A stretch of DNA of 64,000 nt, taken from Ruminococcus flavefaciens (GTDB lineage: Bacteria > Bacillota > Clostridia > Oscillospirales > Ruminococcaceae). The DNA lies in contig JAMPIL010000003.1 in assembly GCA_023662725.1 (NCBI GenBank), positions 47,615 to 111,614 on the forward strand, written 5' to 3'. Every line of letters starts with the position of its first letter. Position 1 is the first letter of the stretch. Both the position numbers and the translations under genes were made by a program. This document shows, piece by piece, positions 18,501-27,800 of the stretch. The notes under the pieces were generated by a model. That model saw only the letters and a program-made list of their open reading frames with translations, was not told where the DNA came from and searched no databases.

Positions 18501-18918
18501 TCAAAAGCTGCTGAGGTTCTATTCCGGAACGTTTCATATCGTTTATAATATCGAGAACTTCTTCAGCAAATCCGCTCTGTAAGCTTTGACGGCGAAAGAA
18601 ATTTAGTGATTCAGGCTGATTTCTAACGGAATATATCGCTTGATAAATCATTATCATTCTTGCATATTCGTTGGCATATTCGCCCTTTCTGTCCGGTTCT
18701 CCGAAAAGCTGGAAAAGTTCTCGTGAAAGTCCGGTAAAACTCAGCGAGGTCTGCTCGTTGAATTTTTCAGCTCCAAGATAAAAATATAATGTTTTATCAA
18801 ATTCATACGAAAACTGTTCAGGAACTATTATACACGCTTTATCAGTATTATTCTTTATGCGTTCAAACATAAGAGTAGTTTTTCCGCTTCCTGCCTGACC
18901 AATTATAAATTCAACCAT
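15580..18918 (-). CDS. addB: AddB, helicase-nuclease subunit B
   Basis: The 1112 aa AddB subunit. Walker A IGQAGSGKTT is at residues 6-15. The C-terminal nuclease domain contains CIVDYKSS. The four cysteines that bind the structural iron-sulfur cluster are visible: one in NLCHFKYF and three in the terminal NPCEYCGYVNIC. AddB recognises and degrades broken ends together with AddA. The start ATG at 18918 has only a weak GGATG upstream. The 117 bp to the lysozyme gene hold a strong inverted repeat but no clear promoter, so transcription may depend on read-through. Confidence 0.95.
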   Translation of the reverse strand: MVEFIIGQAGSGKTTLMFERIKNNTDKACIIVPEQFSYEFDKTLYFYLGAEKFNEQTSLSFTGLSRELFQLFGEPDRKGEYANEYARMIMIYQAIYSVRNQPESLNFFRRQSLQSGFAEEVLDIINDMKRSGIEPQQLLNKAAMMDKRLMDKTTDISMIYLEYEQLMKKYGFKNILDNIKEAAVIADKNNYFDGKSVFIDEFESFTGDQIKMLRVMISSAKNITINLRTDDVEAGEFTLFETVNSTYRKITDICREYNKEYKITKCGKSYRFKHPDLEYLSGHIMRNFRYSPQEAPEVENIRIFEAKDMYSEAEYVCASIKRLIHSDKSLKYRDFAVVSNDIANYSDVLKAAFSRYEIPYFLSIERAVTHTAVMVFFTSLLNILSAKKFRSEQIFRIMKSGLLDVSLTDVSLLENYCYKWSIDGDIWKETFTADDKDLERIETIRSSFIEPIIALKKKLNKKDITAEKICRILYDHLVNCGAERNTGRLMSGLIKENLDFEASEVKRMWGCLIDILDSVAGTLKENIISFSELAKIIKSMIGKINYSVPPQTLDSVIAASARTARLNSPKVVFAIGSTDGDFPNQISMHGLFSESDKMVLAKNGIEISRPLADLIASERLVVYKTLSSASDKLYITYPLSDLSGQAKYPAPAVDQIIKMFGDKEMLITQDDVPPHYYAVTIHSAYYHYMQNRGLNNSEIASIKEVLLQNQEYSRRIVQVLSRYGYKQNYKIDEDIMKKLKNFAPLKLSATALNEYNLCHFKYFCEKCLKLQTCEKVELDARASGEFAHLCFSEILASRTKEKFIEFSYSELQNEISSCAEKYRKEKMAGDFGKKPKFELIYNKTAERLTNVFLHTQQSLMNSSFTPHSFELDMRDKNAVVLDFGKKYKLTFGGIVDRVDICEVNGQNYICIVDYKSSQKKITPVTLGSGIDLQMLLYLFAATDKGGVYENYEPAGVLYSPIQISTVESDDYKIDSLNSSVLNSELKTSGLVISDKTVLEAMESGIGGKYIPVKLLKSGEFDRYSTCISKESIKKLRDFTYSKLIKMAESLLSGDAEAEPLVKKKENPCEYCGYVNICDNSRLERFKTPDAESVAEAEEILSRKIDVSEGEEE

Positions 18919-18943
18919 AAGTCACATCCATTCAATAAAATAC

Positions 18944-18995
18944 GGCAGCCTCTGAAAAACCTGTTTTTTCTCAAAAGTGGTTTTTAGAGGCTGCC
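18944..18995 (-). terminator. Long inverted repeat between lysozyme gene and addB
   Basis: GGCAGCCTCT plus an A-rich arm pairs with its complement over 17 bp with one bulge (18944-18961 with 18979-18995). On the minus strand it follows the lysozyme gene and is trailed by GTATTTTATT, so it is probably a leaky terminator or attenuator before addB. Confidence 0.65.
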
Positions 18996-19035
18996 ATAAG
19001 TATACCGACGAAATCCTTGCCGGTATGTACAAAAA

Positions 19036-20670
19036 TCAAAACCCGTTAAGATGATTTGCAGTCATGATATAAGGATAATAGTCATAACAATTACTCAAAT
19101 AAACGTATCCTTCTACGCCGCCTGCCGAGCCGGTATTGGTATAATTCCACAAGCCGTAGAATCGTGAGAAATCAGGAGCATTAACACCATAATGAGCTGC
19201 TGAAACATCATATTTATCAAAAATAGACGGTTCAATTCTGTTATTCAGAAAATTTACATAACTCATAATTCCAACGTAATATCCTTTGCTTTCCATAAAT
19301 GAACAAAAAGCCTCTGTTATTGCAGTTATTTCCTCTACGCTCAAGTCGGAAAAAATCGGATCCTCAATGTTGAAATAAACCGGATATTCAAACTGATAGT
19401 CCTTTATGGTCTCATAGAATAATTCAGCTTCCTGAAGAGCCTCTTCAACTGTAACAGCATAACTGTACCAATATGCTCCGCAATCTACTCCGGCAGATTT
19501 TGCTCCGAGAATATTCTGGTCGAATTTCTCATCCTCCTGAGAAGCTAACTTTCCGTATCCGGCACGTATTATAGCGTAATCAATTCCACTGTCTTTAGCC
19601 GCCTGCCAGTCAATATCACCCTGCAATGCACTAACATTCATTCCCTCTGCAATAATTTTATTATCAACGGAAGCGGTTGTGGTAGAAGTTGTTGTCGCTG
19701 ATGAATTGACCAAAGACGTTGTTGAAGTTGGAGGCGTATATGTTTCGGGAGAAATCAGATAGGGATAATTCAGATATGAGTAATCCATATCTACATTTCC
19801 ATTTATTCCATTGACAGAACCTGTACTTGAATACTGCCACATTCCAAACTCCCCATTAAAGTCCGGCTGCATTACGTCAAAATGTGCAACCCATACGTCA
19901 TACTTTTTCAGAACAGTTTCAAAAACATGAGTTGTAAGAAAATTTGCGTAGCTGTATAGCCCAACATAACAGCCTTTCTCTTGAAGAGTTGTGCAGAATG
20001 TTTCGATAATAGCAGAAATCTGTGCTGCGGACAGATTTGACTGCGAGGGATCTTCGATATCGAAATAAACCGGATAATTGAAATCATAATTTTTGATGAT
20101 CTCGTAACAAGCTTCCGCTTCAGCCTGTGCATCCTCTACAGTCAAAGCATAGCTATACCAGTAAGTTCCGCAATTCAGACCAACTCGCTGAGCATTTTGA
20201 ACATTATAATCAAATGTCGGATCTTTCTGCGAAACAAGCTTGCCGTATCCGGCTCTTATAATAGCAAAATCAACTCCGCTGTCCTTAACAGCCTGCCAGT
20301 CGATATTCCCCTGCCACTGAGAAACGTCAATACCCTTAGACATTAAATAAATATCAGGCGGTTCAACCGCAGCGACATGAGCATTATAAATATCAAAAAC
20401 ATTAAACGGAGTTTCTTCATCCTCATCCGTTTTGTTCAAAGAATCATTTTGTTCATCCGAGCTGCCAACATCTTTTAAACTATCTGTTCTTTCAGATGTG
20501 TCTTTACTTTTATTGTCATTTGTGGTATTATATAGATAGAGCGAATCATTCGTTTGCGAACTGCTGAAAGAATCTGCATTATATTCCGCAATGGGAAACG
20601 CCGGAATAACCGATAATCCAGCAAGAACTATTGAAACAACTGAAGAAAAAATGAGGCTTTCTTTCTTCAT
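19036..20670 (-). CDS. Secreted lysozyme with two GH25 domains
   Basis: A 544 aa exported protein: a signal peptide (about residues 1-28), a Ser/Asp/Lys-rich linker to about 110, GH25 domain 1 (113-305), a Thr/Ser-rich linker (312-337), and GH25 domain 2 (341-535). GH25 enzymes cleave the beta-1,4 bond between MurNAc and GlcNAc in peptidoglycan. Domain 1 keeps the catalytic set: Asp115 (GIDVSQWQG), Asp204 and Glu206 (YFDIEDP), and Asp294/Asp296. Domain 2 has Asn345, Asn434, Tyr524 and Ser526 at the matching positions and keeps only Glu436, so it is probably inactive and may bind cell wall. There is a strong promoter and an AAGGAGG site. Confidence 0.92.
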   Translation of the reverse strand: MKKESLIFSSVVSIVLAGLSVIPAFPIAEYNADSFSSSQTNDSLYLYNTTNDNKSKDTSERTDSLKDVGSSDEQNDSLNKTDEDEETPFNVFDIYNAHVAAVEPPDIYLMSKGIDVSQWQGNIDWQAVKDSGVDFAIIRAGYGKLVSQKDPTFDYNVQNAQRVGLNCGTYWYSYALTVEDAQAEAEACYEIIKNYDFNYPVYFDIEDPSQSNLSAAQISAIIETFCTTLQEKGCYVGLYSYANFLTTHVFETVLKKYDVWVAHFDVMQPDFNGEFGMWQYSSTGSVNGINGNVDMDYSYLNYPYLISPETYTPPTSTTSLVNSSATTTSTTTASVDNKIIAEGMNVSALQGDIDWQAAKDSGIDYAIIRAGYGKLASQEDEKFDQNILGAKSAGVDCGAYWYSYAVTVEEALQEAELFYETIKDYQFEYPVYFNIEDPIFSDLSVEEITAITEAFCSFMESKGYYVGIMSYVNFLNNRIEPSIFDKYDVSAAHYGVNAPDFSRFYGLWNYTNTGSAGGVEGYVYLSNCYDYYPYIMTANHLNGF

Positions 20671-20746
20671 GATGTATCTCCTCCTTAAAATATTTTATTT
20701 AAAGTGAAATTCAGTTACAAAGTCTTAAAAATGTTACTCTTTTGTA

Positions 20747-20775
20747 ATTATAACACGTTCACGAGTAAATTGCAA
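20747..20775 (-). promoter_or_regulatory. Promoter of the GH25 lysozyme gene
   Basis: TTGCAA (20770-20775), 17 bp spacer, perfect TATAAT (20747-20752). Confidence 0.8.
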
Positions 20776-20871
20776 CTGTTTTAAATAAAAAACAAACTAA
20801 CAGCTAAATTTTGTAGCATTATATATTTTTTAGAGGGAATTTTTAGTAATCTTTACCACAAATTAGTCAGA

Positions 20872-21834
20872 ATGGATAATAATAATATGAAAAAATTTAC
20901 TATTAATAACAACGATTGCGATCAAAGAATCGACAAATTCATACTCAAGGCAATGCCGGATATGCCTAAAGGTATGCTGTATAAACTAATAAGAAAAAAA
21001 GATATAAAAATCAACGGAAAGCGATGTGAAATATCGACCAGACTCTGTGAGGGAGATATTGTGACCGTATTTGTCAAAGATGAATTATCTGCTTCAAAAA
21101 AGCATGACATGAGCTTTCTTAACGCTTCAGGCGAACCGGAAATAGTCTATGAAGACGAAAATATCCTTATCGCTGACAAACCTATCGGTCTTGATTCACA
21201 TTCCTCCGATTTGTCTGGCGGAGATACTCTTATCAACAGAATAAAACTCTACCTTTACAATAAAAAGGAATATTACCCCGAAAGCGAAAACTCATTTGCT
21301 CCGGCGATTTGCAGCCGTCTGGACAGAAATACATCCGGACTCGTTATATCAGCAAAAAATGCAGCATCACTTCGTGAGATCAATTCTGCAATAAAAGACG
21401 GAGCTGTACATAAGATATATCGCTGTATATGCACAAATCATCCTCCGAAAGCAGCAGATATAATCATCGCATTCCACAAAAAAGAGGAATCAGGAAACAT
21501 TGTTAAAATTTCAGATTTTCCTGCTGACGGATATAAGGAAATCAAAACAGGCTATAAAATTATTCGACAGAAAAAAGGTCTTTCCCTCGTAGAGATCAGG
21601 CTGTTCACCGGCAGAACTCATCAGATAAGAGCTCATATGTCACATATCGGTTCCCCTTTGCTTGGTGACGGAAAATATGGCGATATTCAGGCTAACAAGC
21701 GTTACAATACTTTCTGTCAGCAGCTTTGTGCTTATTCTCTCGAATTCAATTTACCCGAAACCTCTCCGCTCAGTTATCTTAATAAACTGGATATCACTGC
21801 CGGAATTCCTGATTTTGAGAAGAAATTTTTCTGA
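20872..21834 (+). CDS. RluA-family pseudouridine synthase
   Basis: A 320 aa enzyme that isomerises uridine to pseudouridine in RNA, probably 23S rRNA. An S4 RNA-binding domain covers about residues 8-75. The catalytic domain has SRLDRNTSGLV with the catalytic Asp151 (the usual first residue is His, here Ser) and GRTHQIRAHMSHIGSPLLGD (the family's second signature). Two starts are close together (20872 and 20887); neither has a strong ribosome binding site. The specific target (RluC-, RluD- or RluB-like position) cannot be told from sequence. It is convergent with tyrA. Confidence 0.9.
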   Translation: MDNNNMKKFTINNNDCDQRIDKFILKAMPDMPKGMLYKLIRKKDIKINGKRCEISTRLCEGDIVTVFVKDELSASKKHDMSFLNASGEPEIVYEDENILIADKPIGLDSHSSDLSGGDTLINRIKLYLYNKKEYYPESENSFAPAICSRLDRNTSGLVISAKNAASLREINSAIKDGAVHKIYRCICTNHPPKAADIIIAFHKKEESGNIVKISDFPADGYKEIKTGYKIIRQKKGLSLVEIRLFTGRTHQIRAHMSHIGSPLLGDGKYGDIQANKRYNTFCQQLCAYSLEFNLPETSPLSYLNKLDITAGIPDFEKKFF

Positions 21835-21842
21835 ACTGATTT

Positions 21843-22694
21843 TTAATTAGGCTGACCGATTCTGCGACGTAGATTATTTTCTTTAAGTTCTCTGCCTTCT
21901 GCTATGAGATTTTTCATTGTTTCGGCATCACTGTTCATCAAAGCTTCACTGTATTTTTTAAGATTTTCTATAAGCAGATCCAGTTCATATTGAAGATGTT
22001 CACGATTCTGCATAAAAAGATCGGTCCACATTCTTTCATTCATGGTTGCGATTCTGGTCATATCCTGAAAGCTTCCGCCGCTGAATCCGCATTCAAGTCC
22101 AAGTTCCGGACTTTTTACATATGCACTTGAAACAATGTGCGCAAGCTGAGAAGTATATGCGATCATTTTATCATGGTTTTCGGGAGTTGTTACAACAATT
22201 TTTCCGGCTCCGATCTCCTCGGCAAGTTTTTTCAGGAGGATCGTATCGGATTCACTGCTGTCCTCAAAAGGCGCAACAATAAAATTCGCCTTAACGAAAA
22301 GATCAGCGGAACTATTATAATATCCTCCGAATTCTTTTCCTGCCATAGGATGAATCCCAACATATCTGAGTTCGTTTTCCTCTGCTATTTTTTTCATTCT
22401 TTCAGAAAATTTGCCCTTGATTCCACAAACATCAGTAATAAGCGTATTTGGACTTATTTTTGCTGCATTTTCCCGAAGATATTTTTCTGCCGCTTCCGGA
22501 AACAGTGCAATAACGATAAGCTCGGATTTGCTGTAATCTCCGTCAAAAACCTCGTCTATCGCTACATCACGAAGAGCGGCATATTCTATATCAGAATTAA
22601 TATCGCTTCCGATCACGTTATGATAAGTATATTTTTTCATCGCCTTGCAAAGCGAACCTCCGATAAGTCCAAGTCCGACAACAAGTATATTCAT
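21843..22694 (-). CDS. tyrA: Prephenate dehydrogenase
   Basis: A 283 aa NAD(P)-dependent enzyme of tyrosine synthesis that converts prephenate to 4-hydroxyphenylpyruvate. The Rossmann motif VGLGLIGGSL (residues 5-14) and GIHPMAGKEFGG (His and Gly of the active site) are clear. The helical C-terminal domain is complete, and there is no ACT domain. The stop is 8 bp from the convergent pseudouridine synthase stop, and no obvious terminator separates them. It has its own promoter, divergent from maf. Confidence 0.94.
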   Translation of the reverse strand: MNILVVGLGLIGGSLCKAMKKYTYHNVIGSDINSDIEYAALRDVAIDEVFDGDYSKSELIVIALFPEAAEKYLRENAAKISPNTLITDVCGIKGKFSERMKKIAEENELRYVGIHPMAGKEFGGYYNSSADLFVKANFIVAPFEDSSESDTILLKKLAEEIGAGKIVVTTPENHDKMIAYTSQLAHIVSSAYVKSPELGLECGFSGGSFQDMTRIATMNERMWTDLFMQNREHLQYELDLLIENLKKYSEALMNSDAETMKNLIAEGRELKENNLRRRIGQPN

Positions 22695-22725
22695 GACAAC
22701 ACCTCATTTAAATATTTATATATAG

Positions 22726-22754
22726 ATTATAACGCTTTAAATGATAAAAGTCAA
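22726..22754 (-). promoter_or_regulatory. Promoter of tyrA
   Basis: TTGACT (22749-22754), 17 bp, TATAAT (22726-22731). Its -35 box is 13 bp from the -35 box of the divergent maf promoter. Confidence 0.8.
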
Positions 22755-22767
22755 GTTTTTTCAAAGC

Positions 22768-22796
22768 TTGACATATTTTATGCTATGTGGTAAAAT
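22768..22796 (+). promoter_or_regulatory. Promoter of maf
   Basis: Perfect TTGACA (22768-22773), 17 bp, TAAAAT (22791-22796). Confidence 0.8.
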
Positions 22797-22832
22797 AATA
22801 TCAGAATATATTTCCTGCAAGGAGTTTATCAA

Positions 22833-23396
22833 ATGAAAATAATTCTCGCCTCCGCTTCGCCAAGAAGAAGAGAACTTATGAAGCTGATAACAGATGATTT
22901 TACGGCTGTTTCCACCGATTCGGATGAAAGTCTTCCTGATAAAATAAAGCCTGCTGAAGCTTCGGAATATCTTGCGTCGCTTAAAGCTGCGTCAGCGATG
23001 AAATCTTATCCTGACGACGTTATTATCGGGTGCGATACTACAGTTATCTGCGGCGATAAAATTCTTGGCAAGCCGAAAAATCGTGAAGAGTGTCGGAAAA
23101 GTCTTGAACTGCTCTCAGGACGAACACATCAGGTAATTACCGGTTGTACGGTTATATGCAAAAATAAGAGAATTTCTTTTTCCGTCGTTACAGATGTAAC
23201 TTTCCGCAGTCTTTCAGATGAGGATATTGAGTGGTACATCTCAACAGACGAGCCTTATGATAAAGCCGGAGGTTACGGTATTCAGGGCAAGGGCGCTCTT
23301 CTTATTGAAAAAATCAACGGAGACTACTTCAATGTTGTCGGTCTGCCCGTTTCACGGCTTAATATTGAACTTAGAAATTTTACAAATCAAATATAA
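22833..23396 (+). CDS. maf: Maf-family nucleotide pyrophosphatase
   Basis: A 187 aa Maf protein. It has the N-terminal LASASPRRREL (about residues 5-15), the metal/base site GCDTTV, and ILGKPKN. Maf proteins hydrolyse non-canonical or pyrimidine nucleoside triphosphates and were first linked to septum formation. AAGGAG lies about 8 nt before the ATG. The DUF1015 gene starts 12 bp after the stop, so the two form an operon. Confidence 0.94.
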   Translation: MKIILASASPRRRELMKLITDDFTAVSTDSDESLPDKIKPAEASEYLASLKAASAMKSYPDDVIIGCDTTVICGDKILGKPKNREECRKSLELLSGRTHQVITGCTVICKNKRISFSVVTDVTFRSLSDEDIEWYISTDEPYDKAGGYGIQGKGALLIEKINGDYFNVVGLPVSRLNIELRNFTNQI

Positions 23397-23408
23397 AGGA
23401 GCTTTTTT

Positions 23409-24680
23409 ATGAATTCAACAGCTTTTAAAAGTACGGATATTCTTATCCCCAAGGAATCTGTGGATATGCAGAAATGGTCGGTTATAGCCTGCGATCAGTA
23501 TACAAGCGAGCCGGAATACTGGGATGCTGTTTATCAGAATGTCGGCAGTTCGCCATCTTCACTAAATCTCATTCTTCCCGAACTTTACCTTGAACAGGAC
23601 GGTGTTGACGACCGTATTGAAGCCATTCACAGCTCAATGGAAAATTATCTCAATGGAGATATTTTCGATGAATATAAAAATGCCATGATTTACGTTGAAA
23701 GAACTCAAAACAACGGTATCCTCCGTCAGGGAATCGTCGGAGCTATTGATCTTGAGAAATATGATTTCTCTAAAGGAAGTTCGTCTGAAGTACGTGCTAC
23801 GGAAGCAACCGTTGTTGAACGTATTCCTCCAAGAATCAAAGTAAGACAGGGTGCACCTTTGGAACTTCCGCATATCATGATACTCATTGATGACCCGGAA
23901 TGCACTGTTATTGAGCCTCTTGCAGAAACATCTGGAAACATGAAAAAACTCTACGATTCCGCTCTTATGCAGAACGGCGGAAGCATTAAAGGATATCTTC
24001 TCGACAGCTCTTATCAGGAAAAAATCGACTCCGCTTTATCAGCTCTTGCAGAGCCGGAGGCTTTCTGTAAAAAATATAACCTTGATAATTCTCCTGTTCT
24101 TCTTTATGCCATGGGAGACGGAAACCACTCGCTTGCTACTGCAAAGGAATTCTATGAACAGCTTAAAGCTGCTGAGCCTGATAAAGATCTTTCCGGTCAT
24201 CCGGCAAGATACGCCCTTGCGGAAATTGTCAATCTTCACAGCGACGCACTCAAGTTTGAGGCTATACATCGTCTCGTTTACGATGTTGACTGCGATAAGC
24301 TTATAAATGAACTTACCGTTGCCCTCGGACTTTCAGAAACCGCTGAATCCGACCAGTACGTTATCTGTTCATACGGTTCCGAGGAGAAAAAACTCTGGAT
24401 TCATAATAAATCATCAAATCTCTCCGTTGGTTCGCTCCAGAATTTCCTTGATAAATACATCAAGGAAAACGGTGGAAAAATCGATTATATTCACGGTACT
24501 GATACTGTCAAGTCGCTTGCAGAAAAACACGGCGGAATCGGATTTATTCTTCCTGATATGGATAAATCGCAGCTCTTCCCTACCGTTATCAAAGACGGCG
24601 CACTTCCGAGAAAAACTTTCTCTATGGGTCATGCTGAAGATAAGAGATTCTATATAGAGGCGAGAAAAATTACAGATTAA
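23409..24680 (+). CDS. DUF1015 family protein
   Basis: A 423 aa protein of the DUF1015 family, recognised by MGDGNHSLATAK (starting at residue 235) and the N-terminal CDQYTSEPEYW. The family is widespread in anaerobes and has no proven function. There are no signal or membrane segments. AAAGGAG lies 8-9 nt before the ATG. It is downstream of maf and followed by a strong terminator. Confidence 0.88.
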   Translation: MNSTAFKSTDILIPKESVDMQKWSVIACDQYTSEPEYWDAVYQNVGSSPSSLNLILPELYLEQDGVDDRIEAIHSSMENYLNGDIFDEYKNAMIYVERTQNNGILRQGIVGAIDLEKYDFSKGSSSEVRATEATVVERIPPRIKVRQGAPLELPHIMILIDDPECTVIEPLAETSGNMKKLYDSALMQNGGSIKGYLLDSSYQEKIDSALSALAEPEAFCKKYNLDNSPVLLYAMGDGNHSLATAKEFYEQLKAAEPDKDLSGHPARYALAEIVNLHSDALKFEAIHRLVYDVDCDKLINELTVALGLSETAESDQYVICSYGSEEKKLWIHNKSSNLSVGSLQNFLDKYIKENGGKIDYIHGTDTVKSLAEKHGGIGFILPDMDKSQLFPTVIKDGALPRKTFSMGHAEDKRFYIEARKITD

Positions 24681-24692
24681 TATAAACAAAAT

Positions 24693-24742
24693 GCGTGCTT
24701 ACATAAATCCAGTATATGGATTTTATGCAGGCACGCTTTTAT
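24693..24742 (+). terminator. Terminator after the DUF1015 gene
   Basis: An outer stem GCGTGC/GCACGC and an inner stem CATAAATCC/GGATTTTATG are followed by TTTTATTGTTTT. Confidence 0.85.
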
Positions 24743-24785
24743 TGTTTTACATAAATCTACACTCAAATGAAAAGTTTCCGCACAA

Positions 24786-24818
24786 AAATGACGATACCGC
24801 CGGAGCGATATCGTCATT
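24786..24818 (-). terminator. Terminator after the mannanase gene
   Basis: AATGACGATA (24787-24796) pairs with TATCGTCATT (24809-24818) around a GC-rich 12 nt loop; on the minus strand TTTTTG follows the stem. Confidence 0.85.
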
Positions 24819-24852
24819 ACAGTGTGATGAACCGAAACTATCTATTGTTTAA

Positions 24853-27800
24853 TTATGATGCGATAGGAAGACTATCAACTAATTCCAGTTTATATTTCTG
24901 AATTGCAAGAGCGTCTTCGTTTGTAATTCCATCGCCCTTATTGCAGCAATCAGCATTTATAAGTCCCTGTTCAGTGATATGTGAAGCATCAGAACCGTTT
25001 ATTCCGTATTTATCCGGATTTGAGAGAGACTGCATGATAAGAACTGCGTCTGACATATCTACCTGTCCGTCACAGTTTGAATCTCCTGCGAGATACTTTG
25101 AATCGGATGTGTAAAGAGAGATATTATCAATATACCATGTTCCACTCTTTGAAGGAGTAATAGGCGCTGAACCAAGCTTAACCGATGTTTCCTGAATACC
25201 GTTTTTGCCGTAAACTACGTTTTTACCCCACTCTGTAAGAGTATTTCCGGCCTGGTCTGTTGTTAAGTCGAGGAAGTAGTCGCTTGAACCGTTTCCGCAC
25301 CATGACCATGCGAGCCAGCCTACGCTCTTTTCCTGACAGTAGTCCATAATTGTCTGCCATGCAACATCATACATCTGTCCGCTCATCATATGATTGCATC
25401 CGAATTCGCCTATACAGAGACAGATGTTCTGAGCGAGAGCATTGTCGATATGAGACTTGACTGTAGCGTCGTCAGCTCCTGCAACAGCGTACATATGGAT
25501 CGAGAACATTACGTTTTTATCAGGATCTGCATTAAGGATAGTATTTGCGTTTGTGATCATTGTATTTGCATCCTGTCCCCAGCCGGGAGCGTCGATCATG
25601 ATAACATTTTTAAGACCTGCATTACGGAGAGTCTTTATTGCGCTCTCATATGTCGGAGCGTATGTAGGAAGATTCCAGTTACCCTGCCACTCGTTAAGAA
25701 TATTCAGAATACAGCAATCTGTATACTTATTGAGCATATCAACCATTTCCAGCCAGTATGCAAGCGCATTATCAACGTACTTTGTATCGTCTCCGCCTGT
25801 TCCGTTATGATATTCAACGATAGCCACCTGTCCGTTTGCTTTACACTCCTGAATGAGCGATTCAACTGTTGCAATATCGTCCTTATAGCCCTGCCAGCCA
25901 TTTGCTGCATAGGTATCGTCCGAAAGAACGATTCTTGTTGTGTTAGAGCCGTATTCTGCTGACTTTTTAATTGCACCTACAGTGTCGTTTTTAAACCATG
26001 TATGAGCAATATTCATACCTCTCATAATGAATTCTGTACCGTCTGCTGTATAAAGTTTTTTACCGTCTACATACATTCCGCTTGAAGCCTTACTGCTCTT
26101 TACGTTGTCTGACACAGCAAGAACTGTTTGCGCAGCCATTTTAACTTCCGGCATTTCTGAAGTTGCTGAGATAGCGGAAACTGATGAAAGAACCTCAAAA
26201 TTGCTGATCTCAAATGTACCGCTTGCAGGTGTGCCGTCTGTATAAAGCTTGAATGCGATTGCTCTTACGTCGTCAAGATTTGAAAGTGAGCCTGTGTATG
26301 TCCAGTTGGAGGCAAGAGATTTCCAGTAAGGCTTATTGAGAGAATAATAAACGTCTACACTCTTTCCGGCAGGGATAATCATTTCTCCCTCTTCTGTTCC
26401 GGCTGTAAGAGTTCCTCCGTTTTCTGCCCATGTCCAGTCTTTACCGTTCTTTATGATAAGTGTTGCATGAACATCCTTATCTCCCTTATTTGTAAGAGTT
26501 GCCTTGATAGCGTTGTATTTTGTGAAATCAACACCCTTACCGCTTCCGGGATTTGTTTCTGTCTGAACGCCTGCGCCGTCATTACTTGTGATTCCGTCAT
26601 ATTCAATAGTAATAACGCCATCTTTAAGAGATGTATTCACTGTTTTCGTGAAAGATGTTTCCGGATATGCCCATGTGAAATAATCCGCTGATTTAGGTCT
26701 GTTCATTTCAGCGATCTCATCTTCATAAGCCCCGTCTGCAAGATCGAATCCCATTGATACAATATCTACAGGATTTGTAACTGCACCGCTCGAAGGCTGA
26801 AGTCTGAGAGCGATCATCTTTACATCTTTAAGATCTGCGCTTGAAATATCAAAGCTTATCTGAGATGTCATTCCGCCGGGAACGTCAATGTACGGATTCG
26901 GCTTATTAGGCTCTACCCAAGTCCAGTCGCTGCCAACCTTGAGCACGAGATTTGCCTGAACTGCCACCGAGTTATTATTTCTTATTACGAAATCCATCGT
27001 ACTATGCTTACTGAGATCGTAACCGTCACTGTTCATAGTGATCATAGTCGGATAATTTTCTTCTTCAAGATTTACGTTCGCTCTGACTCCGCCGTTGCTG
27101 AGTTCTTCAGTAGTAGTGATAAGGCACTTATCATCGGGATCTCCGTTTATACCCCATACCCATTCATAATTCAGGAGTTCTCCTGCTGAAATCGGAACTT
27201 CCGTATCCGAAATTATTGGACCCGGCATTGAGATATCTGGATCGGGAACTGAATCCGGAACATTCTGAACCGTTTTCTCCTTATCATAGCCTTTGAGAGT
27301 ATATGCCAGCTTAGCTGTTTCCTGAATACCATTTGTACCACAGAATACCCAAGCTCCCCAGTCAGTTAAATCCTTGCCAGCCCAGTCGTTTGACATATCA
27401 AGAGGAATATCATATCCGCCGTTGCCCTTCCAAGACCATGCCAGCCAGCCGATTTGGCTGTCCTCACAATAATCTACAAGATAACGTTCGTCAACTCCCT
27501 TGAAATTCTGCCAGTATCCGAATTCGCCGATTGCAAGACATACTCCCTGATTTTTAATGCCGTCGATAGCTTCTTTTATAGTATCCTCGTTTTCACCTAC
27601 AACTGAATACATATGATACGAGAAAATAATATTCTTATCCTTATCAGCTTCAAGAACTTCCTTACAAGCGCTTTCCATAGGACCTGTTTCCTGTCCGTAA
27701 CCGGAAGCGTCAATCATGATTGCAGTTTCCAAGCCAGCGTCACGAAGAGATTTTACCGCTGTTTTATATGTATCAGCCCAAAGGCTTCCCATATTCCATG

